Source: Hymenobacter fodinae | GTDB lineage: Bacteria; Bacteroidota; Bacteroidia; Cytophagales; Hymenobacteraceae | Direction of reading: 5' to 3' | Length of the DNA: 64,000 nt | NCBI RefSeq assembly: GCF_004745825.1 | Contig: NZ_SRLA01000003.1 | Location: 868,001 to 932,000 of the forward strand | In this document: positions 15,874-25,050 of the stretch, in pieces | Layout: every line of letters begins with the position of its first letter | Position numbering within the stretch: position 1 is the stretch's first letter | Notes under the pieces: model-generated | The model's database searches: none | What the model saw: the letters and a program-made list of their open reading frames with translations, nothing else | Told to the model about the DNA's origin: nothing | Program-made: the position numbers and the translations under genes

Positions 15874-18096
15874 ATGATTACCACACTTTATAGATGGCGC
15901 TTCTTGTTTTTGGTATTTCTGGTGGGGCTGTGCGCGCTGCTCTGGCCGGGCGTGCGAGCCGGCGTGCAGGTAGATAACAGCCTCGCCGCCTGGTTTCTGG
16001 AGGACGACCCGGCGCTAGTGGCCTACCAGGAGTTTCAGGAGCGCTTTGGCAATGACGAGGTGGTGATTATAGGCGTGCACGACTCAACCACTTTGCTCAC
16101 GCCCGGCAACTCGCAGCGGCTGCGGCACCTTAGCTTGGCCCTTGAGGCGCACCCCGCGGTAGCGGCCGTCCTTAGCGCCGGTACCACCACGGTGCCCACT
16201 CCCAACGGCCTGCATGCCGCCCGTCCCCTCCTCGACTCGGGCGCTACTCCGGCCGCCGCGCGCCGCTACCTGAGCCGTAGGCCTACGCTCCGCCAGCAGC
16301 TGTTCAGCCCCGACTACCGCACGGCCCGCCTACTGGTGGTACTGCGGGCCAGCCCCAACTTCGACGACCAGCGCGGCGAGATTCTAACCCAGCTGCGCCG
16401 CATTACGGGGGCGCATGTGCCCAGGGGCAGTTACTGGCTGGGCGGCGTGGGTGTAGTATACGCGGGCCTCAATGCGCTTTCGCAGCAAGATTTTGGGCTC
16501 TTTCTTGGCCTCGGGTATGCGCTGATGTTCGTGCTTATTTGGCTACTCTACCGTAACCTGTGGCTGCTGCTCTACACGCTGGGTATTGTGAGCTTGGCTA
16601 CCTACGTGACGCTGGGTGTGTATGGCCTGCTGGGCTACCGCCTCAACCTGATGACGGTACTGCTGCCAGTGATTATCATTCTGCTGGGCCTGATGGACGC
16701 CCTGCACGTGGTAAATGAGCGCAACCACTTGGCCCGTCCCGGCAGCACCGGCCCCGCCGACACCCTGCAGGCCCTGCGCAACCTGGCCCGCCCCTGCCTA
16801 GCCACCATGCTCACCACCGTAGCCGGGTTTCTGGCGTTGCTCAGCAGTCCGATGGCCATCTTGCGGGTGTTTGGCGTTTTCGCGGCCCTGGGCATTGGGC
16901 TGTGCCTGGTATTTACATTTGGGTTGGGCGTGTTGGTGCTGCCCTACGCGGCACCCAGTCCGCGCGCCACGCGCATTACCAGCAACCGCCTAGTAACCTT
17001 TTACGAGCTAGTGCTCAGGCACCGGAGGCTGGCCACAGCCGCTTCGGTGTGGCTCGTGGCCCTAGGCCTGTGGGGAGCTACCCGCCTACGCGCCGACACA
17101 TACACGCTGGGCTACTTGCCCGCAAACCACCTAGTAGTACACGACCACCAAGCCCTGGAAGCAGCGTGGGGGCCCTACTTGCCGCTGGAGCTGCTGGTAG
17201 AACCGCGTTCTGGCTACTCTTTGGCCAGCCCGGCCGTGCTGCAGGCGGCGGCCGCCTTCGCCGACTCGGCCCGGACGCTGCGAAGCGCGGGGCAGGTCTT
17301 CGGCTTTCAGTCGCTCTATCAGGCTGGCCTAGAAACCCGCTATGGCCCCCGCGGCGGACAGCTGCTAGGCCAGGCCAGCGCGGTGCAAGACATGGACGCC
17401 CGGCTCCGGCAAGATTACCCGCAGCTGCTAGCCCAATTCGTGCATCAGCCCTCGGGTACCGGCCGCATCACGGTATCGGGCCGGATGCTGTCGGCCCGAC
17501 AGCTCACGGCCACCACCGATACCCTCCTGCGCATGGCGAGCCACACGCTGGGGCCAGTGGCCCGCGTGCGCCCCGCCGGCTACCAACCCCTCTACGCCCG
17601 CATTACCAACTACGTCACAACTTCTCAAACCAACAGCCTGCTGCTGTCCTTTCTGCTGGTGCTGGGTCTGGTGTGGGTGTTTGTGGGCAACTTCCGGCTG
17701 GCTGTGCTGGCCCTCATTCCCAACGTGTTTCCGGTGGTAGTGCTGCTGGGCGTGATGGGGTGGGCAGGCATTGCGATGGATACTGCTACGGTCAGCATTG
17801 CGGCCATCGTGCTGAGCTTCTGCACCGACGATACCGTGCACTTTATCCATGCGTACCGGGAGCAGCGCCGCCGAGGATTGGGACCCGCGGCCGCCCGCCA
17901 CCGCACGGTAGCCCACGTGGGGCCCACCATCGTCCTGACCAGCGCTGTGCTGTTTGGAGGTTACGCCGTGATGCTGCTGGCCTCGTTGCAAACCGTGTTT
18001 TTGTTTGGCCTGCTGACCTCACTTTCCATTGCAGCCGCCCTTTACGGCGAGGTGATTATTTTTCCCCTGCTGCTGGAGCGCTTCGACCGAGACTAA
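15874..18096 (+). CDS. MMPL/RND-family exporter
   Basis: A 740-residue inner-membrane transporter with the RND two-fold layout: a first helix at about 8-28, a periplasmic domain to about residue 205 (QVDNSLAAWFLEDDPALV), five helices to about 355 with VLLPVIIILLGLMDALHVVNE as the central helix, a helix near 390, a second periplasmic domain, and a final helix cluster from about residue 590 (NSLLLSFLLVLGLVWVFVG...FCTDDTVHFIHAYREQRRRG). This small type, about 740 residues with no tripartite-adaptor gene nearby, resembles MMPL and HpnN-like lipid exporters. Its place beside the ligase, DUF3419 and UbiA genes suggests it exports their product. Its last 41 bases overlap the convergent glycosyltransferase gene. 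Confidence 0.82.
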   Translation: MITTLYRWRFLFLVFLVGLCALLWPGVRAGVQVDNSLAAWFLEDDPALVAYQEFQERFGNDEVVIIGVHDSTTLLTPGNSQRLRHLSLALEAHPAVAAVLSAGTTTVPTPNGLHAARPLLDSGATPAAARRYLSRRPTLRQQLFSPDYRTARLLVVLRASPNFDDQRGEILTQLRRITGAHVPRGSYWLGGVGVVYAGLNALSQQDFGLFLGLGYALMFVLIWLLYRNLWLLLYTLGIVSLATYVTLGVYGLLGYRLNLMTVLLPVIIILLGLMDALHVVNERNHLARPGSTGPADTLQALRNLARPCLATMLTTVAGFLALLSSPMAILRVFGVFAALGIGLCLVFTFGLGVLVLPYAAPSPRATRITSNRLVTFYELVLRHRRLATAASVWLVALGLWGATRLRADTYTLGYLPANHLVVHDHQALEAAWGPYLPLELLVEPRSGYSLASPAVLQAAAAFADSARTLRSAGQVFGFQSLYQAGLETRYGPRGGQLLGQASAVQDMDARLRQDYPQLLAQFVHQPSGTGRITVSGRMLSARQLTATTDTLLRMASHTLGPVARVRPAGYQPLYARITNYVTTSQTNSLLLSFLLVLGLVWVFVGNFRLAVLALIPNVFPVVVLLGVMGWAGIAMDTATVSIAAIVLSFCTDDTVHFIHAYREQRRRGLGPAAARHRTVAHVGPTIVLTSAVLFGGYAVMLLASLQTVFLFGLLTSLSIAAALYGEVIIFPLLLERFDRD

Positions 18097-19639
18097 GTCC
18101 GTTGCCCTCCCACTTGGCTACTTCCTCTGCGTGTTCCCGGTATGCCCGGTCAAGCAAGGCACTGCTGGGGTTGGTGCCGAGGTAAATGGTGGTGCCGCGC
18201 TCAATGGCGTAGGGGTTGGTAACTTCCCCCACTTTCCGAAATTCCTGGAAGTAAGGCGTCAGCTCATCGGGGTTACCTTCCCCTATCAGCAATAAGTAGC
18301 GGTAGGGCTGCGCGGGGCGGGGTGGCAGCCAGTACAAGTAGCTCCCGTTGAAGCTGGCGGCCGCCGGCATGGGCCGGTTGCGGTTGTAGTAATTGATGGC
18401 GCCGGCCTGCCCGTAGTTGTCGCATTTGATGAGGGTGCGGGCCCGCATAGAATCGGGTATAGCTTGGTAGGCCTGCCAGGTTTTGTCGGCCAGTTCCTGC
18501 CAACCTAGCATGTCGGCGAAGTCCTGGGGAATGGCGTGGTCGTGGCCGTCTTCCCAGCGTAGCGCGCCGGTGCCACGGTACGGAACCCCTATTTGCTCCA
18601 TCTGGGCAGGGGCGTAAAACGGGAGCAGGAAAGGATACAGGGGCAGCACCAGTAGAAAAGGCAGCACCAGCAGTGCGGGCCGCAGCCACCGCCCGGCGCT
18701 AGGCCAGTGCGCCAGCTGCTGCTCCCACCATACGGCCCCGGCAGCAAATAGAATAGGATAATAGCCGAGGGCATAATAACTCTTGCCGTGCAGCAAAGTG
18801 ATGATCAGCAGCCCGAAGCAGTAGAGCAGCCCCACGGTCCGGTACGGCCGAAACGACGGATAAACCAGCAGCGCCAACACACCAGGCAACCACACCCACA
18901 GGGCGGGCAAGCACATCAGCAGCTGGTCTTTCCAGAAATTAGCCACGCTCACGTTTACCAGCTGCGAGTCGTGCAGCTCCTGCATGTGGTGCAGAAATGG
19001 AATGCCGTGGCGCAGCTGCCACACTAGGTTTGGGAGCCACAGCAGCAGCGCCAGCCCCGCTCCTACCCAAAACGCCCGCGTAGTGAACATTAGGCGGGCC
19101 GGCGTCAGGAGCAGGCCTAGCACCAAGGCCGCCAGAAAGAAAAATGGCGTGTACTTGTTCAGCAAGGCCAGGCCCAGTATTGCCCCGATCCCATATAAGA
19201 AGCGCGGTGTTGGCCGCTGCTGGTACCGGATCAGCCAGTAACAAGCCAGCGTAAAAGCAAAAACTTCGAAGGAATTGGGTTGAAACAGAAAGTTGAGGCG
19301 AGAAAAAGCCCCAAGCAGGTAACAGAGCCCCGCCAGCACTACCGCCCACGTGCCGCCACCCAGCCGTTGCGCGGCCCGCGCCACCACGTACACCGTAAGG
19401 CTGCCCCAAAGCAGCGGCCAGAATTTCACCCAAAAATACCCCCCGCCCAGGGCCAACGTCAGCCAGCTTTGCAGGGCCGTGAAGGGGGGCACTTCAATGT
19501 AGCCCCAGGCCAGATGCTGCCCGTAGTTAAGGTACAGGTACTCGTCGCGATGCAGCTCGTAGGCGGAGCTGACGAGGAAAAAGCCGGATAAGAATTTAAG
19601 CAGAGCAAATCCCAACGGCAGCAAACGCGACGATTTCAT
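18056..19639 (-). CDS. GT39-type membrane glycosyltransferase
   Basis: A 527-residue integral membrane protein with about eleven helices, starting MKSSRLLPLG (an ATG four codons upstream at 19651 is possible). The segment ELHRDEYLYLNYGQHLAWGYIEVPPFTAL near residues 30-60 carries the acidic catalytic motif of the first periplasmic loop and the substrate-side pattern of the PMT/ArnT family (GT39/GT83). The C-terminal 130 residues form a soluble periplasmic domain (TLIKCDNYGQAGAINYYN). Such enzymes move a sugar from a polyprenyl phosphate to a lipid or protein outside the membrane. The polyprenol-phosphate mannose synthase at 62503 could supply its donor, but they are far apart. The 3' end overlaps the RND gene by 41 bases, tail to tail. 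Confidence 0.8.
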   Translation of the reverse strand: MKSSRLLPLGFALLKFLSGFFLVSSAYELHRDEYLYLNYGQHLAWGYIEVPPFTALQSWLTLALGGGYFWVKFWPLLWGSLTVYVVARAAQRLGGGTWAVVLAGLCYLLGAFSRLNFLFQPNSFEVFAFTLACYWLIRYQQRPTPRFLYGIGAILGLALLNKYTPFFFLAALVLGLLLTPARLMFTTRAFWVGAGLALLLWLPNLVWQLRHGIPFLHHMQELHDSQLVNVSVANFWKDQLLMCLPALWVWLPGVLALLVYPSFRPYRTVGLLYCFGLLIITLLHGKSYYALGYYPILFAAGAVWWEQQLAHWPSAGRWLRPALLVLPFLLVLPLYPFLLPFYAPAQMEQIGVPYRGTGALRWEDGHDHAIPQDFADMLGWQELADKTWQAYQAIPDSMRARTLIKCDNYGQAGAINYYNRNRPMPAAASFNGSYLYWLPPRPAQPYRYLLLIGEGNPDELTPYFQEFRKVGEVTNPYAIERGTTIYLGTNPSSALLDRAYREHAEEVAKWEGNGLSLGRSAPAAGEK

Positions 19640-19768
19640 GAGCCTAAGCAAAAGCTGTAATGGAAGGAACGGCGCCTGAGCGCGCCCCTAAAAGAACGGC
19701 AAAGCAAGGGAAGCACAAAGTCCCAGCCTAGTAGGCCTGGCAGGAAGCGTTGCGCAAGTGGCCTAACC

Positions 19769-21001
19769 TTACTGGGTTACGCGCTTCAGCATCCGCCCGA
19801 AACCGCCAATCCCTAAGTCAAGGTAAAGGATGCTGCCCTTGAAACCGGCGTCGTGGCGGGCCTGGCCCTGCCGGATACCGGCGCGTAGCTTCAGCATCCA
19901 GGAGCCGGTTTCGTGGCGGTAGGGGCCGGAACTCTCAGTTTGCCAGAGCTTGAAATCGAGGTTGACGCCGGCCGTGAGGGGATGGCGAAAAGTCATATTC
20001 AGCTCACTGTCGGGATTGTCTTTTTGACTAGTGGCGGCGGTGATGAAGAAGGCAGAAAGGCCCGCGAAGGGCGTCAGGCGCACCCGGCCGCCTTCGTATA
20101 CCAAATAGCCCACCGACGCCTCGGGCACAAAATAATTTATCTTTAGCCCCTCACGCCAATTGCCGCGGTAAGCAAACTCCTGGCGCGTAGAGCCCAACCC
20201 AATATAGTTGCGCAAGTAGAGTTGGTACCGGTCCCAGCCAAACTCAAAGCCGTGGCCCAGGTTGGCGCCCGCCCGGAAGTAGGTTGGCAGGCTGCCGGTC
20301 AGGATGCTGGTGCCCGAGTGGAAGTCAAGGCCGTACGAAAACCGACTCGGCCGCATCTCGGGCTTCACAAACAACCGCAGAAACGCGGCATACTCCGTAT
20401 TAGGATACTGGCCTAGAAAGGCGTTAGCCTCGGCGCTGCTTCCGCCAGCGGGGCTGGCGGGCTGTTCCCGCATCTTCAGCAACGAGACAAACAGCTGCAG
20501 GAAGGTGGAGTCTTCGGGTAGAAAACGAGCCCGCTGAATGGCCCGCCGCAGGGTATCCTCGCGGAGCAATACGCGGTGTGTGGCGGCCTCAAAGAGCCCA
20601 TCCTGGGGCAACAGATTGTACTGACGCTGAGCCCGGGCTGATTGCGCCCCCGCCTCAAACCGGCTTATCTGTTTGATTAGAGGGTAAAATTCCTCACTTA
20701 CGGCCAGCAAAGCCCACTCCTCGTAAGGCCGCAGGCTGCGCGTGGTGTCGGCGGTAGTTTCGCGCAGGTAGGTTAGCAGCGCAGGAATGGGCTGCACCCG
20801 ACCGTGCCGCAGGTGGCCTAGCAGCAGCTCGCGTACTTGCACGGTGCGCACTAGGTCACTGGGGGTCTGTTTCCGCAACTGGGTGTCTATTTGCCGCTTC
20901 AGGCGCAGCAGTGAGTCAGGGGTCTGGGCACACGTGGGACGCGCCAGGCCAATTAATAAGCACAGCCATATCGCGCTAACAGCGAGTAGAGGTAGCCGCA
21001 T
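19769..21001 (-). CDS. Exported protein with C-terminal outer-membrane barrel-like region
   Basis: A 410-residue protein that I do not recognise as a named family. A signal peptide is clear (MRLPLLAVSAIWLCLLIGLARPTCAQ). Residues 27-200 are helical and charged. From about residue 215 the sequence turns into alternating aromatic and polar strands (FSYGLDFHSGTSILTG, FEFGWDRYQLYLRNYIGLG, VRLTPFAGLSAFFITAAT, SWMLKLRAGIRQG), which fits an outer-membrane beta-barrel of about ten strands. A possible promoter box lies 60 bases upstream. It stands alone on the reverse strand. Confidence 0.72.
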   Translation of the reverse strand: MRLPLLAVSAIWLCLLIGLARPTCAQTPDSLLRLKRQIDTQLRKQTPSDLVRTVQVRELLLGHLRHGRVQPIPALLTYLRETTADTTRSLRPYEEWALLAVSEEFYPLIKQISRFEAGAQSARAQRQYNLLPQDGLFEAATHRVLLREDTLRRAIQRARFLPEDSTFLQLFVSLLKMREQPASPAGGSSAEANAFLGQYPNTEYAAFLRLFVKPEMRPSRFSYGLDFHSGTSILTGSLPTYFRAGANLGHGFEFGWDRYQLYLRNYIGLGSTRQEFAYRGNWREGLKINYFVPEASVGYLVYEGGRVRLTPFAGLSAFFITAATSQKDNPDSELNMTFRHPLTAGVNLDFKLWQTESSGPYRHETGSWMLKLRAGIRQGQARHDAGFKGSILYLDLGIGGFGRMLKRVTQ

Positions 21002-21063
21002 TCTAACAACGTACGGTAACAGATGAGAGGACCTATTCCGCCTCTAGCATCCGCGGAATAGTA

Positions 21064-21071
21064 CAAACATA
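21064..21071 (-). promoter_or_regulatory. Putative -7 box (TATGTTTG, reverse strand)
   Basis: Reads TATGTTTG on the reverse strand, matching TAnnTTTG, about 60 bases upstream of the start of the exported-protein gene at 21001. Confidence 0.35.
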
Positions 21072-21121
21072 CTATGTTAACTGAAGCGTTGATAGGCCAA
21101 GGCCACTAAAAAACCACACCT

Positions 21122-21367
21122 TTACAGTTCCTCCGGCAACCGAATATTGTCGAGGTACTCGCGCAGCCCGGCGGGGTGCTGAAATAGATGAATAAACAGC
21201 ACCTGCTCCTCGTCCCACACGCACCACTCCTCGGCGTAGAAGTCGCCGAGGGCAAACAGGCGCAGGCGAAAGCTATCCTGGCGCCGCTCGGCCAACAGGT
21301 GGCCGTGGTGGCGCAGGTGCTCGGCCTGCCGGTACAGATGAAGGGCTTTGAATGCGTCGAGTTTCAT
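21122..21367 (-). CDS. Small conserved-looking protein of unknown function
   Basis: An 81-residue soluble protein starting MKLDAFKALHLYRQ. It has an amphipathic, aromatic-rich sequence (EEWCVWDEEQVLFIHLFQ) with no motif I can assign. An upstream in-frame ATG (21424) would add 19 residues that overlap the promoter region of the divergent transporter gene, so the internal ATG is preferred. It could be a helper of the transporter that it faces, but nothing in the sequence shows this. Confidence 0.5.
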   Translation of the reverse strand: MKLDAFKALHLYRQAEHLRHHGHLLAERRQDSFRLRLFALGDFYAEEWCVWDEEQVLFIHLFQHPAGLREYLDNIRLPEEL

Positions 21368-21450
21368 GAGGCTAGAGAACCCGAAGATACGGCCGCTGGG
21401 TTCCGTAGGCCAGGGGCTCCTCATTTCACGGCTTCATCACGTCGCGTTTC

Positions 21451-21458
21451 TACCTTCG
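21451..21458 (+). promoter_or_regulatory. Putative -7 box (TACCTTCG) directly before the ATG
   Basis: Matches the Bacteroidota box TAnnTTTG at seven of eight positions and ends only 4 bases before the ATG at 21463, so transcription would begin at or very near the start codon. This suggests a leaderless transcript. Confidence 0.45.
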
Positions 21459-21462
21459 CAGG

Positions 21463-22812
21463 ATGAAAGTGATTCGGTTTCCGCACCCCTTGGTGCTGTT
21501 GGTTGGGTTTATTGTAGTGGCTTGCCTGCTGAGCTACGTGTTGCCGGCCGGAGTATTTGAGCGTCATACTGATGCGGCCACCGGCCGGGAGGTAGTAGTG
21601 GCGGGCTCTTACCACCGCGTAGTGGCCTCGCCGGTTAGTCCGCTGCAGGCTATTGTAGACATCCCGAAAGGCTTGCAAGACGCGGCCTCCGTAATTTTTC
21701 TGGTGTTTCTGGCAGGCGGCGCCTTCACCGTAGTCGACCAAACCGGTGCCTTACGTAGCGGGGTTGACTGGCTGCTTAACAAGTTCCGGGGGCGCGAGGC
21801 CATCGTGATACCCATTATTTCGGTACTGTTTGCCACCATGGGGGCGCTGGAAAACATGCAGGAAGAGATTGTGCCCCTGGTGCCGGTGCTCCTCATTTTG
21901 ATGCGCCGCATAGGGTACCCTACCGTTACAGCGGCGGCCGTCAGCATTGGCTCGGCCGCAGTTGGTGCGGCATTTAGCCCCCTAAACCCGTTTCAGGTAG
22001 GCATTGCCCAAAAGCTGGCCCAGCTGCCCTTGCTCTCAGGCGGGGGGTTCCGCATGGTGTTTCTGGCGCTGGCCCTAGCCATCTGGATTGGGGGCACCGT
22101 GCGCTACGCCATCCGGCACCGCGTGCAGCCCGATACCGCCGATGAGGCCGACCCGGCCGCAGCCGCCCACACCGGGCGTAACCACGGGCTGGTGCTGCTG
22201 TTGATGTTCGTCACGTTTGCCTTTTTTGCCTACGGTGTACTGCAGCTGGGTTGGGAGTTTGAGCAAATGGCGGCCTTATTCTTTGGATTGGGCATCTTGG
22301 CCGGTGTGGTAGGTGGCCTAGGCCTCACGGGCACCGCCGAGGGGTTCATCGACGGCTTCCGTGACATTGCCTTTTCGGCGCTGCTGATTGGGTTTGCCCG
22401 CGCCATTTTTGTGGTGCTGGAGCAGGGCCAGATTGTGGATACCATCGTGAATAGCCTTTCAGCCCCGCTGGCAAACTTGCCGGCCTGGCTTTCTGCCCTG
22501 GGCATGATGGGCGTGCACACGGCCCTGCACCTGCCGGTGCCTAGCGTGAGTGGGCAAGCCGTACTGACCATGCCCCTACTCGTGCCCCTCTCCGACCTCA
22601 TTGGGCTTTCGCGCCAGGTTACAGTACTGGCCTACCAGTACGGCGCGGGCCTGTGCGAGCTGCTGACGCCCACCAACGGGGCGCTCATGGCCATTGTGGC
22701 CGCCTGCGGGGTGCGCTTTGATGAGTGGTGGAAATTCGCTTTTCCGCTGTATCTGCTCTTGCTAGCCTTGGCTGTAGTAGCCATTATAGCAGGTATTGCC
22801 GTGGGTATTTAG
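21463..22812 (+). CDS. YfcC-family membrane transporter
   Basis: A 449-residue inner-membrane protein with about twelve helices, of the YfcC/DcuC-like group (ion transporter superfamily). The N-terminus MKVIRFPHPLVLLVGFIVVACLLSYVLPAGVFER and the segment FATMGALENMQEEIVPLVPVLLILMRRIGYP are typical, as are the two hairpin motifs SAAVGAAFSPLNPFQVGIAQ and VPSVSGQAVLTMPLLVPLSDL...ELLTPTNGALMAIVAACGV. Members are thought to take up C4-dicarboxylates, amino acids or peptides; the substrate here is unknown. The start is fixed by a promoter box just upstream. The TAG stop lies in a TTAGGCC motif. Confidence 0.86.
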   Translation: MKVIRFPHPLVLLVGFIVVACLLSYVLPAGVFERHTDAATGREVVVAGSYHRVVASPVSPLQAIVDIPKGLQDAASVIFLVFLAGGAFTVVDQTGALRSGVDWLLNKFRGREAIVIPIISVLFATMGALENMQEEIVPLVPVLLILMRRIGYPTVTAAAVSIGSAAVGAAFSPLNPFQVGIAQKLAQLPLLSGGGFRMVFLALALAIWIGGTVRYAIRHRVQPDTADEADPAAAAHTGRNHGLVLLLMFVTFAFFAYGVLQLGWEFEQMAALFFGLGILAGVVGGLGLTGTAEGFIDGFRDIAFSALLIGFARAIFVVLEQGQIVDTIVNSLSAPLANLPAWLSALGMMGVHTALHLPVPSVSGQAVLTMPLLVPLSDLIGLSRQVTVLAYQYGAGLCELLTPTNGALMAIVAACGVRFDEWWKFAFPLYLLLLALAVVAIIAGIAVGI

Positions 22813-22894
22813 GCCTTACACCAGACGCGCAGCAGTGCCCCGCACAGGTTAGTTAAGGTCAGCAATATAGAATCCGGTATCTTGTACTGTTGAG

Positions 22895-22902
22895 TAGCTT
22901 TG
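22895..22902 (+). promoter_or_regulatory. Putative -7 box (TAGCTTTG)
   Basis: Exact match to TAnnTTTG, 16 bases upstream of the ATG of the TPR kinase gene, giving a predicted leader of about 10 bases. Confidence 0.45.
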
Positions 22903-22918
22903 GCCCGCCTAGTAGGTA

Positions 22919-24964
22919 ATGAATTCCCTGAATAGCTTTTTTGCGGTGGCCCTCAGCGCGGGGGTCAGCCTTCTCGCCTTTCTTCCGGTGCAAGCGGCCG
23001 AAGCAAGTGGAGCGCCCGTGCGCCCGGTAATTTCGGGGACTTTGCCTCCGCCTGCCCCGGCTGCGAGTCCGCGCGAAGTGCCGGGGGGCACTCACCGGTT
23101 GCCCCGGCAAAAACTGGATAGCCTGCAGCTACGCCTCCGGCAACATCCGCAGCCCGACACGGTGCGCGTCAACCGCCTCAATGCCCTGGCCCTGGCCTTG
23201 CGTACCAATAATCCGGCAACATCCGCAGCCTTGTTTCGGGAAGCGCTGGCCCTCTCCACCCGCCTCCAGTACCTGTTGGGGCGGGGCCACGCCCGGTTCG
23301 GCCTTGGCTACCACTACCGCGACAAAAGCCAGTACGACTCTGCGCTGACCTACACCCAACGAGCCTACCACGATTACACCCAGCTTCGCAACGACTACCA
23401 CCGGGCCCGGGCCCTGTACGGGATGGCGCGCATTTATTTCGAGCAGGGTTTGTACGGCCAGTCGATGGCCAGCTGTCTGGAGGGCCTGCAGCTGGCCCGC
23501 GCCCAGCGCAGCCTGCGGCCCGAGCTGTTTCTGCTCACGCAGTTAGGCCACACCAGCACGGCTCTGGGCGAGTATGAGCAGGCCCACCAATACCTACGGC
23601 AGGCCCAGCGGCTGGCCCAGCAACTGCACGACCCCATCGGCAGTGGGCACGCCTACACGGCTCTCGGCGAGCTCAGCCAGCAGCAAGAGCGGTGGGCGCG
23701 GGCGCAGCAGTTTTACGAGCAGGCCATTGCGAGTTATCAGGCGGTGTATAACGCCCAGGGCTTACTACCGAGCCGTATTCGGTTGCTGGATATGGCCGAG
23801 CGCCAAGGCCGGGCCCAGCAGGCCTTGGCGGAGGGAGCCGCGCTCTTGCGCCAGGCAACTACGGCCAGTGAAATCAGTCGGCTACATGTGGTGCTGGCCC
23901 GCGCCTGGTTGCAGGCAGGCCAGCCCGACAGCGCCGCCCGCCACGGCCGCCAGAGTTTGCGCGTGAGTCAGGCTAGCCGGCTGAAGGAAGTGAGTGCCAG
24001 TGCTGCCCAACTGCTGGCCCAGGTGGCGGCGCGCCAAAACCGCTTTGCCGAGGCGTACCGCTACCAGCAACTCACAAGCTCGTATGCCGATAGCCTCACG
24101 GGCAACGCTACCCGCCGGTTGGTGGCGGCCCTGCAGTTTCGGGCGAGCCGGGAGCGGGAGCAAAGTCAGCGCAGGGAGCTGGCACAGCAGCAGCAAGTAG
24201 CCCGCTTGCGCCAGCAGCGCCAAACCATTTTATGGGGAGCCCTAACCTTGGTGGCAGCCGTGGCTAGTGGCCTAGGCGTGTGGCAGTACCGCCGCCAGCA
24301 AGCCGCCCGCGACAAAGAACTGCGCACCCGTTTGGCCGCCGACCTAAACAACGACGTGGGGGCCCTTCTGCAGCAGATTTCAGAGCAAAGTGGCCTCCTG
24401 CAAGAAGGCTTGGCCGACGGAGAAGCCCAGCGCCGGCAGCTAGACCAGATATCCGAATCAAGCCGCTCGGCCATGCGCCAGCTCAATGATGTGGTATGGA
24501 GCCTCGACTCTAAGAATGATAAGCTGGCTGACTTACTTGACCGCCTGCGAGAGTACGCTCACGAGGTACTCGACCCAGCTGGCCTTTCCGTCACCTTCGC
24601 CTTTCCTACTACGCAACTTGCGCAGCCTCTCTCCTCGCTGCTGCGCCGCAACCTATATCTGATTTATAAAGAGAGCCTACGCAACCTGCTTGACCACGCC
24701 TCGTGCGCCACGGCCGTTGCCGTGAGCGTGCAGTTGATGCCCGGCAGCCCTACGCAGCTTGCCTTAGAGGTGCGGGATAATTGCGGCACGCAGTGTCAGC
24801 CGCAGGGGCGCCAAGCTGGTCGGGGGTTGCGCACTATTTCGGCGCGGGCTCAGTCGTTGGGCGGTATTTCCTACAGCGGCAGCACAGCCGACGGGTTCCG
24901 GGTGTACGTGGTTGCCCCGCTGGCAGGCGGCTGGAATGCGCCCAAACGATACCAACCCAGCTAG
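22919..24964 (+). CDS. TPR sensor histidine kinase homologue lacking the phospho-acceptor His
   Basis: A 681-residue protein. Order: signal peptide or first helix (residues 1-27), TPR repeats at about 70-390 (ALFREALALSTRLQ, QYDSALTYTQRAYHDYTQ, RAQQFYEQAIASYQAV), coiled coil, a membrane helix at about 435-455 (ILWGALTLVAAVASGLGVW), then a HisKA_3/HATPase transmitter. The usual His of the DLHDDxG motif is Asn: the sequence reads RLAADLNNDVGALL with Asn at residue 477. The rest of the dimerisation helix (SRSAMRQLNDVVWSLD) and the ATPase N box (YKESLRNLLDHA) and G2 region (GRGLRTISARAQSLGG) remain, but the G1 box is altered (DNCGTQ). No response regulator is adjacent. It is probably a pseudokinase or a partner of another kinase. 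Confidence 0.85.
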   Translation: MNSLNSFFAVALSAGVSLLAFLPVQAAEASGAPVRPVISGTLPPPAPAASPREVPGGTHRLPRQKLDSLQLRLRQHPQPDTVRVNRLNALALALRTNNPATSAALFREALALSTRLQYLLGRGHARFGLGYHYRDKSQYDSALTYTQRAYHDYTQLRNDYHRARALYGMARIYFEQGLYGQSMASCLEGLQLARAQRSLRPELFLLTQLGHTSTALGEYEQAHQYLRQAQRLAQQLHDPIGSGHAYTALGELSQQQERWARAQQFYEQAIASYQAVYNAQGLLPSRIRLLDMAERQGRAQQALAEGAALLRQATTASEISRLHVVLARAWLQAGQPDSAARHGRQSLRVSQASRLKEVSASAAQLLAQVAARQNRFAEAYRYQQLTSSYADSLTGNATRRLVAALQFRASREREQSQRRELAQQQQVARLRQQRQTILWGALTLVAAVASGLGVWQYRRQQAARDKELRTRLAADLNNDVGALLQQISEQSGLLQEGLADGEAQRRQLDQISESSRSAMRQLNDVVWSLDSKNDKLADLLDRLREYAHEVLDPAGLSVTFAFPTTQLAQPLSSLLRRNLYLIYKESLRNLLDHASCATAVAVSVQLMPGSPTQLALEVRDNCGTQCQPQGRQAGRGLRTISARAQSLGGISYSGSTADGFRVYVVAPLAGGWNAPKRYQPS

Positions 24965-25050
24965 GCCACTCTGGCTACCTATTATAGCTCTTCAGGCCTG
25001 ATTGGGCTTCTGTTAAAGCTGCTACAAGGAGGCGCCTACGCAAGGTAAAA

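Noticed and set aside
16902..18185. 427-codon open frame overlapping the RND exporter on the same strand
   Set aside because: It is the out-of-frame shadow of a GC-rich gene: its sequence is a low-complexity mix of Gly, Arg, Pro and Ala with no domain, while the other frame encodes a full RND protein.
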